64,000 nucleotides of DNA from 34-65-8 sp046294735 (GTDB taxonomy: Bacteria > Pseudomonadota > Alphaproteobacteria > Sphingomonadales > Sphingomonadaceae). A program made the position numbers and the translations under genes. A model generated the notes under the pieces. That model saw nothing but the letters and a program-made list of their open reading frames with translations. It was not told where the DNA came from and searched no databases. Positions 26,151-35,213 of the stretch are shown piece by piece (within the stretch, counting starts at the first letter, position 1; every line of letters begins with the position of its first letter). The stretch lies in the NCBI GenBank assembly GCA_046294735.1, contig JBKBKB010000001.1:1-64000 (forward strand). The letters run 5' to 3'.

Positions 26151-27563
26151 TCAGATGTGCAGCGCCTTCCCGTAGGCGGCGAGCACGCTTTCGTGCATCG
26201 ACTCGCTGATGGTCGGATGCGGGAACACGGTCTGCATTAGCTCCGCCTCGGTCGTCTCCAGCGTCTTGCCCACGACGAAGCCTTGGATCATCTCGGTTAC
26301 TTCCGCGCCGACCATGTGCGCGCCGAGCAGCTCGCCGGTCTTCGCGTCGAACACGGTCTTCACGAAGCCTTCCGCCTCGCCCAGCGCAATCGCCTTGCCG
26401 TTACCGATGAACGGGAAGGTGCCCGCCTTGACCGTGTAACCCGCTTCCTTCGCCTTCGCTTCGGTCAGGCCGACGCTGGCGATCTGCGGATGGCAGTAGG
26501 TGCAACCCGGGATGTTGCCCCGGTCGAGCGGGTGCGGGTGCACCTCCTTGTTGCCCAGCTCCTGCGCGATCGTCTCGGCGGCGGTCACGCCCTCGTGGCT
26601 CGCCTTGTGCGCCAGCCACGGGCCGGGGGTGCAGTCACCGATGGCCCACAGGCCCTTGGCCTTGGTCCGGCCAAAAGGGTCAATCTGGATGAACCCGCGG
26701 TCCATCTCCACCAGCTTGTCTAGCCCGATGTTCTCCGTGTTGGGCACGATCCCGATGGCGACGATGCAGTGGCTGAATTCGTTCTCGCTGACCTTGCCTG
26801 CCTTGTCCTTGATCCTGGCCTTCACGCCGCTGGCGGATACCTTGAGGTCCTCCACCCCCGCGCCGGTCATGATTGCAATGCCCTGCTTAGTCAGGCTCTT
26901 TTCAAGGAAGGCGGAGACGTCCGCATCTTCCACCGGCACGATCCGGTCGAGCATTTCGACCACGGTCACATCGCAGCCCATATCGTTGTAGAAGCTGGCG
27001 AACTCGATCCCGATCGCGCCACTGCCGATGACCAGCAGCTTCGTCGGCATCTCGGGTGGGACCATCGCATGGCGATAGGTCCACACACGCTTGCCATCAG
27101 CCTTGGCAAAGGGGAGATCGCGCGCGCGGGCGCCGGTGGCGACGATCACGTGCCTGGCGGTGAGCTTCTCCTCGCCCTTCTCGCCCTTGACCGTGATCGC
27201 GGTCGGGCCGGTCAGTGTGCCCTCGCCCATGTGCACAGCGATCTTGTTCTTCTTCATCAGGTGCGTGACGCCTTGGTTGAGCTGCTTGGCGACCCCGCGG
27301 CTGCGCTTGACCACGGCCTCCAGATCGGCCTCGATGGTCCCGGCGAGCTTCAGGCCATAGGCGCTGGCGTGCTGGGCATAGTGGAGGATCTCGGCCGAAC
27401 GCAGCAGGGCCTTGGTCGGAATGCAGCCCCAGTTGAGGCAGATCCCGCCAAGCAGCTCGCGCTCCACGATCGCGGTCTTCAGCCCCAGCTGCGCGCAGCG
27501 GATCGCCGCGACATAGCCGCCGGGGCCGCTTCCGAGCACGATTACGTCGTATTGATCAGCCAT
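26151..27563 (-). CDS. lpdA: Dihydrolipoyl dehydrogenase (E3)
   Basis: Reoxidises dihydrolipoamide of 2-oxoacid dehydrogenase complexes with FAD and NAD+. 470 residues from the ATG at 27563-27561, chosen over one four codons upstream because the FAD motif starts directly after it. FAD-binding GSGPGG is at residues 11-16. The redox disulfide is C42/C47 in GGICLNWGCIPTK. An NAD-binding GSGAIGIEFASFY follows, and the C-terminal HPTISE carries the active-site His-Glu pair. It lies downstream of pdhC but behind a terminator, so it may have its own promoter. Confidence 0.97.
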   Translation of the reverse strand: MADQYDVIVLGSGPGGYVAAIRCAQLGLKTAIVERELLGGICLNWGCIPTKALLRSAEILHYAQHASAYGLKLAGTIEADLEAVVKRSRGVAKQLNQGVTHLMKKNKIAVHMGEGTLTGPTAITVKGEKGEEKLTARHVIVATGARARDLPFAKADGKRVWTYRHAMVPPEMPTKLLVIGSGAIGIEFASFYNDMGCDVTVVEMLDRIVPVEDADVSAFLEKSLTKQGIAIMTGAGVEDLKVSASGVKARIKDKAGKVSENEFSHCIVAIGIVPNTENIGLDKLVEMDRGFIQIDPFGRTKAKGLWAIGDCTPGPWLAHKASHEGVTAAETIAQELGNKEVHPHPLDRGNIPGCTYCHPQIASVGLTEAKAKEAGYTVKAGTFPFIGNGKAIALGEAEGFVKTVFDAKTGELLGAHMVGAEVTEMIQGFVVGKTLETTEAELMQTVFPHPTISESMHESVLAAYGKALHI

Positions 27564-27575
27564 GGTTCGTCTCAC

Positions 27576-27884
27576 TCAGCCTTCATTTGGTCGCAGACAT
27601 GGACCACTTGTTACACAGTCCTGGGATGAAAAAATTGCCCGCTTGCGGGGGCACGGAAAACCGGGGTGCGGTGCGGGTGAGCGGGCGGGCCATGCTGCTC
27701 CTTTGCACAACCGGCACGCTGTAGGACAGATGTCACTGCACAATCCCACCCGCCCCGTCCGGCTGGCAAGCGAGCCAGCGCCCAGCGCCAACTGGCTCAT
27801 CAACCAACCGCCGAACACCCCACCGTAGGGGTTGAGATCGGTCGGCATGGCGGTCGCCCTCATGGTTAGTTCGCCCTGCGGCAC
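27576..27884 (-). pseudogene. Truncated acyl-CoA thioesterase (hot-dog) remnant
   Basis: The frame opens with GTG at 27884, five bases after pdhC. Its first 46 codons (to about 27747) match the N-terminus of YciA-type thioesterases: AMPTDLNPYGGVFGGWLMSQ, then LASRTGRV. After that, no frame continues the hot-dog fold. The remaining codons are Cys/Pro/Arg-rich, read like non-coding sequence, and run through a terminator at 27629-27653. The catalytic and CoA-binding C-terminal two thirds are missing, so I call it a decayed gene. A newly evolved 102-residue protein is the less likely alternative. Confidence 0.7.
27629..27653 (-). terminator. Rho-independent terminator after pdhC/thioesterase remnant
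   Basis: Read on the minus strand: TGCCCCCGCAAGCGGGCA followed by ATTTTTTC. The stem pairs GCCC with GGGC around a short GC-rich loop, and six T residues follow. It ends the pdhC transcript before lpdA. Confidence 0.65.
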
Positions 27885-27888
27885 TGGC

Positions 27889-29199
27889 TCAAACCACCAG
27901 CCCCATCGGGTTCTCCACGAGGCTCTGGAACGCCTGCATCAGCGCTGCGCCGTCCGCGCCGTCGATGGCGCGGTGGTCGAAGCTGCCGGTGGCGCTCATC
28001 ACGGTGGCGACACCCAGCGCGCCGTCGATCACCCACGGGCGCTGCTCGCCTGCGCCGACCGCGAGGATCATCGCCTGCGGCGGGTTGATCACGGCGTCGA
28101 ATTGCTTGGTGCCGAACATGCCGAGGTTGGAGAGGCTGGCGGTGCCGCCCTGGTATTCGTGCGGCTGGAGCTTGCCATCCTTGGCCTTGCCCGCCAGCGC
28201 CTTCATCTCGGTGCTGATCTCGGCCAGGCCCTTGCGGCCCGCATCGCGGATGATCGGGGTGATCAGGCCGCTGGGCGCGGCGACCGCGACGGAGATGTCG
28301 GAACGGCTGTACTGGAACAGCTCGTCACCCTGGAAGCTGACGTTGCACTTGGGTACGCGCTGGAGCGCGCGGGCGAGCGCCTTGATCAGCAGGTCGTTGA
28401 CCGACAGCTTCACGCCATCGGGCTCCAGCGAAGCGTTCAACTGACTACGCAGCTTGAGCAGGGCATCGAGCCGCACATCGACGGTGAGGTAGATATGCGG
28501 GATGGTCTGCTTCGCTTCGGTCAGGCGGCGCGCGATGACCTTGCGCACGTTGTTGAGCTTCTGCGCTTCATATGGCGCATCGAGATCGCCGCCGAGCATA
28601 GCGGGTTTGGGCGGTGCGGCGGGAGCCGGAGGCGCTGCCTGCGCTGCGGGTGCGCTCGGCGGGGCTGCCTGAGCAGGCGCACCGGCGAGGTCCGCCTTGA
28701 CGATCCGGCCATTGGGGCCGCTGCCCTTCACGGCGGACAGGTCGATCCCTTCCTGCGCGGCGATCCGCTTGGCGAGGGGAGAAGCGATGATCCGGTCGCC
28801 GCTCGTCGCCCCTGCGGGGGTCGAGGCGGCTTGGGCTTGCACGGGAGCAGGTGGCGGTTGGTCATCAGGCACCGCTTTCGCCGGTGCGGCTGGCTCGGCG
28901 GCAGCGGAAGCGGCAGCCGGTTGCGAACCCGCCCCGGAATCCTCATCCTCATCCTCACCCTCGCCTGCCAGCAGCGCGATCACCGTGCCGACCTTCACGC
29001 CCTCGGTGCCTTCCGGCACTTCGATCTTCACGATCACGCCTTCATCGACCGCCTCGAACTCCATCGTCGCCTTGTCGGTCTCGATTTCGGCCATGATGTC
29101 GCCGGAGCGGACCGTGTCACCTTCTTTGACCAGCCAGCGGGCCAGCGTTCCCTCTTCCATCGTCGGTGAAAGGGCGGGCATCTTGATCGGTGTCGGCAT
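27889..29199 (-). CDS. pdhC: Pyruvate dehydrogenase complex E2, dihydrolipoyl acetyltransferase
   Basis: Transfers the acetyl group from lipoyl to CoA at the core of the pyruvate dehydrogenase complex. 436 residues. One lipoyl domain with K43 in ETDKATME, an acidic Ala-Pro linker, a peripheral-subunit-binding domain (about 128-165: IIASPLAKRIAAQEGIDL), a second Ala-Pro linker, and a catalytic domain with the HRAIDG motif (H-x3-DG) near residue 410. Genes for E1 are not in the window. Upstream 29200-29331 separates it from the divergent usp gene and must hold both promoters. I see no clear -35/-10 pair there. Confidence 0.96.
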   Translation of the reverse strand: MPTPIKMPALSPTMEEGTLARWLVKEGDTVRSGDIMAEIETDKATMEFEAVDEGVIVKIEVPEGTEGVKVGTVIALLAGEGEDEDEDSGAGSQPAAASAAAEPAAPAKAVPDDQPPPAPVQAQAASTPAGATSGDRIIASPLAKRIAAQEGIDLSAVKGSGPNGRIVKADLAGAPAQAAPPSAPAAQAAPPAPAAPPKPAMLGGDLDAPYEAQKLNNVRKVIARRLTEAKQTIPHIYLTVDVRLDALLKLRSQLNASLEPDGVKLSVNDLLIKALARALQRVPKCNVSFQGDELFQYSRSDISVAVAAPSGLITPIIRDAGRKGLAEISTEMKALAGKAKDGKLQPHEYQGGTASLSNLGMFGTKQFDAVINPPQAMILAVGAGEQRPWVIDGALGVATVMSATGSFDHRAIDGADGAALMQAFQSLVENPMGLVV

Positions 29200-29331
29200 G
29201 ATGGTGGCAGAGTCCCTCTGTCTGACGTAGCGTCATTCTCTGGCCAATCCGGCGGCCAAGGGCAAGGTTCTTGCGCCGAATACGATTTCAGCGGATAGCG
29301 GGCGCTGATCAGAGGCAACGTCGAGAGGCTG

Positions 29332-29784
29332 ATGCGCGTATACCTCGTAATACTGGATGAGACCGATGAAGGGCGCAAAGCGCTGCATTTCGCCAGTCGG
29401 CGCGCAGCGGCAAGCGGCGGAGCGGTGCATATCCTTGCGCTGGTGCAGCCGCAGAGCTTCAACGCCTTCGGCACGGTCCAGGCGACCATCGAACAGGAAG
29501 CGCGTGACCGGGCCGAAGTGCTGGCCAGTGCAGCGGCGGGCAACCTGTTTTCCGAAAGCGGCAAGATGCCGACCATATCGGTGCGGGTGGGTGAAGGCCA
29601 GGCGGTGATCAAGGCTTACCTGGCCGACCATCCCGAAGTGGCGGCACTGGTGCTGGGCGCCGCGCCTGACGGAACGCCAGGGCCGCTGGTAACGCACTTC
29701 TCCGCTCATTCGGGCAGCCTGCCCTGCCCGCTCTATATCGTGCCCGGCACGCTGAGCGACGACGCGCTCGATCGGCTGGCCTAA
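29332..29784 (+). CDS. Universal stress protein family protein
   Basis: 150 residues, single UspA domain. It starts RVYLVILDETDEGRKAL and has a C-terminal nucleotide-loop-like VLGAAPDGTPGPLVTHF, followed by LPCPLYIVPG, the usual last strand. The Gly spacing departs from the strict G-2x-G-9x-G(S/T) ATP motif, so ATP binding is uncertain. The ATG has GAGAGG just upstream. Its 3' end overlaps rnr by 4 bases, tail to tail. Confidence 0.85.
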   Translation: MRVYLVILDETDEGRKALHFASRRAAASGGAVHILALVQPQSFNAFGTVQATIEQEARDRAEVLASAAAGNLFSESGKMPTISVRVGEGQAVIKAYLADHPEVAALVLGAAPDGTPGPLVTHFSAHSGSLPCPLYIVPGTLSDDALDRLA

Positions 29785-32063
29785 CGCTTCCTGCCCTGGT
29801 GGCGAATGTTGCCGGGGCGGCCCCGCTGGCCCATCGGCGGCTTGCCACCGGGCCTGCCTCTTGGCTTGGCCGCAACCCGTTCGCCGCGCGGCTCGATCCG
29901 CCCTTCGCTGTCGGGCAGTTCGAACTTGAGCGCACCGGTCAGCGGGTTGGCCTCGCCCAGTCGCAGCTTCAGTCGGTCACCGACTGCGTAGCGGGTGCCG
30001 CTGTCCGCGCCGACCAGCATCCGCGCCGCCTCGTCATAGCGGTAGTATTCATGGCCCAGCGTAGTGACCGGGACCAGCCCGTCGCCCCCCAGTGTCTCGA
30101 TCGTGGCGAAGAAGCCGAAGCTCTGCACTCCGGTGATGCGGGTGTCGAACACCTCGCCCACGCGCCCGGCCAGCCAGGCGGCGACATAGCGGTCGATCGT
30201 GTCGCGCTCGGCCTCCATCGCGCGGCGCTCAGCGGCACTGATCGCTTCGGAGATCTTGGACAGATCCTCCCGGTCGCGGTCCGACAGGCCACTCGATTCC
30301 GGGATCGGCGGCTTGGGCTTGGGCTGCTCCAGCTTGAAGGCATCAACCAGCGCGCGGTGGACCAGCAGATCGGCATAGCGGCGGATCGGTGAGGTAAAGT
30401 GGGCGTAACTCGCCAGCGCCAGCCCGAAATGCCCGGCATTGGCGGGGCCGTAATAGGCCTGGGTCTGGCTGCGCAGGACGGCTTCCATCACCTGCGCCTT
30501 TTCCGCCTCGTCGGTCACGTCCTTGAGCATTCGGTTGAACAGCCCCGGCGTGATCACCTGCCCCAGTGCAAGCGAGTGGCCGAAGGTCTTGAGGTAATCG
30601 CGTAAGGCTACCAGCTTCTCCCGGCCGGGCGTCTCGTGGATGCGGTAAACGACCGGCGCGGTCCTGGTTTCCAGCGCCTTGGCCGCCGCGACATTGGCCG
30701 CGATCATGAAATCCTCGACCACCCGGTGCGCATCAAGCCGTTCGCGCACCGCAACTGAATCGATCCGGCCCTGCTCGTCCAGCACCACGCGCCGTTCGGG
30801 CAGATCCAGCTCCAGCGGGTCGCGCGCAGCCCGGTCAGCGGCGAGCAGCTTCCACGCATTCCAAAGATTCGTGAGGTGCCCGGGTGCCTCGCCCGCATCG
30901 ATTTGCGCCTGCGCGTCCTCATAGGCGATGTTGCCGGCAATCCGCACCAGAGCGCGGGTGAAGCGGAACTTGGTGACCTTACCTTCAGGCGAGATGCGCA
31001 AGTGGCAGGCCATGGCTGCACGGTCCTCACCCTGCTTCAGCGAACAGACATCGGCGCTGAGCACTTCGGGCAGCATCGGCACGACGCGATCCGGGAAATA
31101 AACTGAGTTGCCCCGCTTTCTCGCCTCGCGGTCAATCAGGCTGCCGGGGCGAACGTAGAAACTGACGTCGGCAATCGCGACAATCGCGCGGTAACCGCCT
31201 TCTCCGTCCGGTTCAGCCCAGATCGCATCGTCATGGTCACGCGCGTCGGCAGGGTCGATGGCGACAATCGGCAGCCCGCGCAGGTCCTCGCGCTTGTCTG
31301 TGCTGAGCGGGAGTTTCGCGGCCAGCGCGGCCTCTTCCAGCGATCCTTCCGGCCAAACATGAGGGATGCCGTGCTTGGCAATGGCGATCAGGCTGAAGCT
31401 TTTTGGCAGCAGGGGGTCGCCGAGCACCTCGACCACCTTGACCCCGGCGCGGGGGCTTCGGCCGGCCGGTTCAGCGATGACCAGCTGGCCTTCCTCCGCT
31501 CCGCCAAGGTCGGCAATCGGCGTCGACTGACGGACCCGCTTGTCGACCGGCGCGAGCCAGCCCTTGCCGGTCCGGTCGATCTCGACCACGCCCATCAGCC
31601 CTTCGGTCCGGGCGGGGAGCTTCTTCATCGGGTGGGCGATCCAGCCCTTCCCCGCCTCTTGCGTGCGCGCCAGCACCCGGTCACCCACCTTCAGCGCGGC
31701 AATCCGCCCCGGCCCCTTGCGCTGCTCGATCACTCGCAGACGCGGCGGCGGCAGGGCATCTTCGGGGGTCCACGCATCGGGGATGGCAAAGGCTTCCCCG
31801 TCCTCGATCTCAAGCACACGCAGCACAGTAACCTTGGGCACCCCGCCCATGCGATGATAAGCGGTCTTTTTGCCGTCGATCAGGCCTTCCTCGGCCATGT
31901 CCTTGAGCAGCTTCTTGAGCGCGATCTTCTCCTGCCCCTTGAGGCCAAACGCCTTGGCGATCTCGCGCTTGCCGACCACACCGTCAGCGGTCTGGATGAA
32001 CTGGAGCACCTGGTCCGTGGTGGGGAGGCCGGGTGCGGGTCTGCTAGCTGGGCGTTTCGCCAT
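29781..32063 (-). CDS. rnr: Ribonuclease R
   Basis: Processive 3'-5' exoribonuclease that degrades structured RNA. 760 residues: an N-terminal winged-helix region, cold-shock-like domains, and the RNB catalytic domain with the Asp cluster IAIDPADARDHDDAIWAE (near residue 270). HFTSPIRRYADL follows, then an S1 domain (about 640-720) and a basic C-terminal tail rich in RGRPGG. All are standard for the family. It is the last gene of a leftward run. Confidence 0.96.
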   Translation of the reverse strand: MAKRPASRPAPGLPTTDQVLQFIQTADGVVGKREIAKAFGLKGQEKIALKKLLKDMAEEGLIDGKKTAYHRMGGVPKVTVLRVLEIEDGEAFAIPDAWTPEDALPPPRLRVIEQRKGPGRIAALKVGDRVLARTQEAGKGWIAHPMKKLPARTEGLMGVVEIDRTGKGWLAPVDKRVRQSTPIADLGGAEEGQLVIAEPAGRSPRAGVKVVEVLGDPLLPKSFSLIAIAKHGIPHVWPEGSLEEAALAAKLPLSTDKREDLRGLPIVAIDPADARDHDDAIWAEPDGEGGYRAIVAIADVSFYVRPGSLIDREARKRGNSVYFPDRVVPMLPEVLSADVCSLKQGEDRAAMACHLRISPEGKVTKFRFTRALVRIAGNIAYEDAQAQIDAGEAPGHLTNLWNAWKLLAADRAARDPLELDLPERRVVLDEQGRIDSVAVRERLDAHRVVEDFMIAANVAAAKALETRTAPVVYRIHETPGREKLVALRDYLKTFGHSLALGQVITPGLFNRMLKDVTDEAEKAQVMEAVLRSQTQAYYGPANAGHFGLALASYAHFTSPIRRYADLLVHRALVDAFKLEQPKPKPPIPESSGLSDRDREDLSKISEAISAAERRAMEAERDTIDRYVAAWLAGRVGEVFDTRITGVQSFGFFATIETLGGDGLVPVTTLGHEYYRYDEAARMLVGADSGTRYAVGDRLKLRLGEANPLTGALKFELPDSEGRIEPRGERVAAKPRGRPGGKPPMGQRGRPGNIRHQGRKR

Positions 32064-32162
32064 CGTTTCTGCCTATGCGTCCCATGTGCTGGTGTCGAGC
32101 GGTCAAACGCGCGCGGCACCGCTTCGTTTCTCTCGCGGGCAAGCCCGTCGGCGTTCAGTGCG

Positions 32163-33551
32163 TCAGGGAACCGCAGCATCCGCGATCGGCGCGAATGCTC
32201 CTGCTGGAACGCCGCTGGAGACTGGGCTGCACAGGTCTTCCGCCGAGCAAGCGCTGACGCCGAAGATCCAGTCGTCGCCGCGAACCCCGGCCAGGATGGC
32301 GGCATAGTAGGGGGCTGGCCCAGCATCATCCGCGCCCGCCGCCGGGATCCGCAAGACCGGGTCAGACCACCACGCCGAGTCATCCGTCCGCCGCTGCCAC
32401 ACGACATAGGTCTGCGCACCCGCTACGGCTTCCCACGATACTTCGGTATCGGTGCTTACCGCAGCCGCAACCTTGACGGCGGGCGGCATCGGCGTGCGGC
32501 TGAGGCGTGCCAAAGCGCGGATATTGAGCTGGGTCACCTTGGCGAGATAGCCGAAATCCATCTCGTCCACGGTGTCACCGTAGGCCACCCCGTCTTCCTC
32601 GCGCAGATCCTGGTGCTGATGGTCGTAGTCTTCCACCGCGACCGAGAAGCGGATGGCGGGATAGCCTTTTTCCAGAAACGGGATCTGGTCCCCGCCCCGC
32701 CCCATGCGGTCGGTCCGCCATATCTGCCGAACGTCTAGACCGGACGGAAATTCCCCCGCCAGCCCATCCAGCCAGCGCGACAGGTTGCGGCCCGGGCTGT
32801 CGTTCTCGCCCCCGTTGCGCCGCTGGTCGGCGCGCAGGGCATCGGTAAGGTCAGCGCGCGGCCCTTCGGAAAAGACCCGCACGTGAACCGGATCGCAGTA
32901 ACCGTCAGACCCGCATGAATTGCCCACGATATCGTTGTTGAGCACGGCCTTGACCTGCCAGCCCTGCTCCGCAGCATAATCGGCCATCAGACGGCCGCCA
33001 TGGAGGCCCTGCTCCTCACCCGAAAGCAGCGCATAGACGATTGTGGCCGGGTACTTCTGGCGCGACAACGCGCGGGCGGCCTCGATCACCAGTGCACTGC
33101 CGGATGCATCGTCGTTGGCACCGGGTGCGTCGCTGGTGAAATCCATCACATCGGTCACACGGCTGTCGATATGCGCCTGCACGATTACGACCTCGTTCGG
33201 TCGCTCGGTGCCGCGCTGGATCGCCACAACGTTGCGCAGACGGGTCGGCTGCGGGATGCGGGCGCCCTCCACCATACGTTCCGGCACCACTACTTCCAGG
33301 CATCCCCCGCATTGTGCCGAAATGCCCTTGAATGTCGCTTCGCCCCACCGGATCGAAGCGCCGATGCCGCGGGTGGGGTGATCCTGTTCCGACAGCGTAT
33401 GCCGGGTGCCAAACGCCACCATCCGCTCGACATCGGCGCGCAGCCGCTCGGCCGAAACGCTCGCGGCGGGATCGTCTTGCGCCGCTAGGGGCGCAGCGAG
33501 CAGGGCAGCGAGAGCGGCGAGAGCGGCGATCGCGTGGCAATGTCGAGTCAT
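32163..33551 (-). CDS. Exported M28-family zinc peptidase with C-terminal Fn3-like domain
   Basis: 462 residues with a signal peptide ending near LAAQD (residue 25). The peptidase domain holds the di-zinc set: H in QAHIDS, D in GANDDASG, the Glu pair in SGEEQGL, D in LNNDIVG, and a final H in DYDHQHQD. GHxDS is the usual first box, so QAHIDS is a mild variant. About residues 350-450 form a fibronectin III-like domain (TDTEVSWEAVAGAQTYVVWQR). It is probably a periplasmic aminopeptidase or carboxypeptidase. It follows proS after an 88-base gap that may encode a small peptide. Confidence 0.9.
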   Translation of the reverse strand: MTRHCHAIAALAALAALLAAPLAAQDDPAASVSAERLRADVERMVAFGTRHTLSEQDHPTRGIGASIRWGEATFKGISAQCGGCLEVVVPERMVEGARIPQPTRLRNVVAIQRGTERPNEVVIVQAHIDSRVTDVMDFTSDAPGANDDASGSALVIEAARALSRQKYPATIVYALLSGEEQGLHGGRLMADYAAEQGWQVKAVLNNDIVGNSCGSDGYCDPVHVRVFSEGPRADLTDALRADQRRNGGENDSPGRNLSRWLDGLAGEFPSGLDVRQIWRTDRMGRGGDQIPFLEKGYPAIRFSVAVEDYDHQHQDLREEDGVAYGDTVDEMDFGYLAKVTQLNIRALARLSRTPMPPAVKVAAAVSTDTEVSWEAVAGAQTYVVWQRRTDDSAWWSDPVLRIPAAGADDAGPAPYYAAILAGVRGDDWIFGVSACSAEDLCSPVSSGVPAGAFAPIADAAVP

Positions 33552-33643
33552 TGCCGCAGGTTGCGCCCGCAGCGCGACAAACTCAATAGCGCCGAGCCGG
33601 TCGCGCCCAGAGTCAAAGCGATCCCACCGATCAGACCCCTCAA
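33548..33643 (-). CDS. Possible 31-residue small membrane protein
   Basis: A TTG at 33643-33641 overlaps the proS stop, and the TGA at 33550-33548 overlaps the M28 peptidase ATG. The frame fills the gap exactly. The peptide has one hydrophobic segment (LIGGIALTLGATGSALLSL) and a basic tail. There is no Shine-Dalgarno beyond reinitiation and no homology that I recognise. It could equally be a non-coding spacer. Confidence 0.3.
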   Translation of the reverse strand: MRGLIGGIALTLGATGSALLSLSRCGRNLRQ

Positions 33644-35184
33644 TAAGCGCGGGCGACTAGAATCTTCTCGACCGCACGTTCGCCGGTAAAGATGCACTGC
33701 CCGGTGGCCGCTGCGGATCCACGCGGGACATTCCGAACCGTCAGTTTTAGCGACTTCAAGGTTTCGACCACCTTGTCCAGCGCCGCACCGCCGGGTTTGG
33801 ACCATTCGACTTCGACCCACCCCGGATACTTGCCAGAGTTCTCGAAGTGGTCGGCCAGCGCCTCCATGGTGGTCACATCGCGGCGGATGTTGCTGTCGCG
33901 GCGTACGCGGGCTTCTTCGAACAGGCTGTGCTGGATTGCTTCCAGCAGCGCACCAATCGCGGCAGCACAATCCCCGCGCGAGGGCGTAGTGAAGGCAGGT
34001 TTGCCAGTTGCCTCGTCCCACAGCGCGTCGCGGCGCAGCTGGCTTACGACGCCGTTTTCCATGTCGCGTCCGCCAACTTCGATGATTACCGGCGCGCCCT
34101 TGCGCACCCAATCCCACCGCTTGGCGGCCGCCTTGCCGGGTTTGACGTCGAGCAGCACACGAACTTTCTCGCCCAGCGCCGACTGCCCGACAATCGCTGC
34201 GCGCAGTTCCTCGCAATAGGCGATCAGCGCGGCATCTTCCGGCTTGTCGCGCAGCATCGGCAGGATCACGACCTGCCACGGTGCGATGGCGGGCGGCACG
34301 CGCAGGCCATCGTCATCACCATGGGTCATGATCACCCCGCCGATCAGGCGGGTGGACACGCCCCAGCTGGTGGTGTGGCACAGCGTCTGCTGGCCTTCAC
34401 GGTCCTGATATCTGATCCCGGCCGCATGGGCGAAGTTGGTGCCGAGATAATGGCTGGTGCCGGCCTGCAGCGCCTTGCCATCCTGCATCATGGCTTCGAT
34501 CGACCAGGTCTCGACAGCGCCGGGGAAGCGTTCATGCTCAGGCTTTTCGCCCGCTATCACCGGCAGGGCGAGGTCTTCCTCGGCGCAGGCGCGATACATT
34601 TCCAGCGCGCGGTGGGTTTCCTCCAGTGCGCCTTGGTTGTCCTCGTGCGCGGTATGGCCTTCCTGCCACAGGAATTCGCTGGTGCGCAGGAACATCCGGG
34701 TCCGCATTTCCCAGCGGACCACATTGGCCCACTGGTTGGTCAACAGCGGCAGGTCGCGCCAGCTTTGCACCCAGCGAGCCATGGCATCACCAATGATCGT
34801 TTCCGAAGTGGGGCGGACCACCAACGGTTCTTCCAACCTGGCCTCGGGATCAGGGATCAGTTTGCCCTTGCCGTCGGAAATCAGCCGGTGATGGGTGACA
34901 ACCGCCATTTCCTTGGCAAAGCCTTCGACATGCTCGGCCTCGCGTTCGAAGTTGGCGAGCGGGATGAACAGCGGGAAGTAACAGTTCTGCACCCCCGCCG
35001 CCTTGATCCGGTCGTCCATCAGGCGCTGGATCCGTTCCCATATGCCGTATCCCCAGGGCTTGATCACCATGCACCCGCGCACGCCGGATTCCTCTGCGAG
35101 GTCGGCGGCGGAGATCACCTCCTGATACCACTGGGCAAAGTCATCGGCGCGCTTCACGTCAATCGCATGGCGGATATGGGACAC
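33640..35184 (-). CDS. proS: Prolyl-tRNA synthetase, archaeal/eukaryotic type
   Basis: Charges tRNA-Pro with proline. 514 residues. Class II motifs are visible: motif 2 NVVRWEMRTRMFLRTSEFLWQEGHTAH, motif 3 STRLIGGVIMTHGDD, plus an anticodon-binding domain and a C-terminus ending in Tyr (LVARAY). These, and the lack of the bacterial insertion domain, mark the ProS3-type enzyme. It starts at GTG (35184-35182), giving SHIRHAIDVKRADDFAQWY. It lies 29 bases after phaR. Confidence 0.95.
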   Translation of the reverse strand: MSHIRHAIDVKRADDFAQWYQEVISAADLAEESGVRGCMVIKPWGYGIWERIQRLMDDRIKAAGVQNCYFPLFIPLANFEREAEHVEGFAKEMAVVTHHRLISDGKGKLIPDPEARLEEPLVVRPTSETIIGDAMARWVQSWRDLPLLTNQWANVVRWEMRTRMFLRTSEFLWQEGHTAHEDNQGALEETHRALEMYRACAEEDLALPVIAGEKPEHERFPGAVETWSIEAMMQDGKALQAGTSHYLGTNFAHAAGIRYQDREGQQTLCHTTSWGVSTRLIGGVIMTHGDDDGLRVPPAIAPWQVVILPMLRDKPEDAALIAYCEELRAAIVGQSALGEKVRVLLDVKPGKAAAKRWDWVRKGAPVIIEVGGRDMENGVVSQLRRDALWDEATGKPAFTTPSRGDCAAAIGALLEAIQHSLFEEARVRRDSNIRRDVTTMEALADHFENSGKYPGWVEVEWSKPGGAALDKVVETLKSLKLTVRNVPRGSAAATGQCIFTGERAVEKILVARAY

Positions 35185-35213
35185 GGGTCTGGGTCTTTCA
35201 GGAAAGGTCGAAG

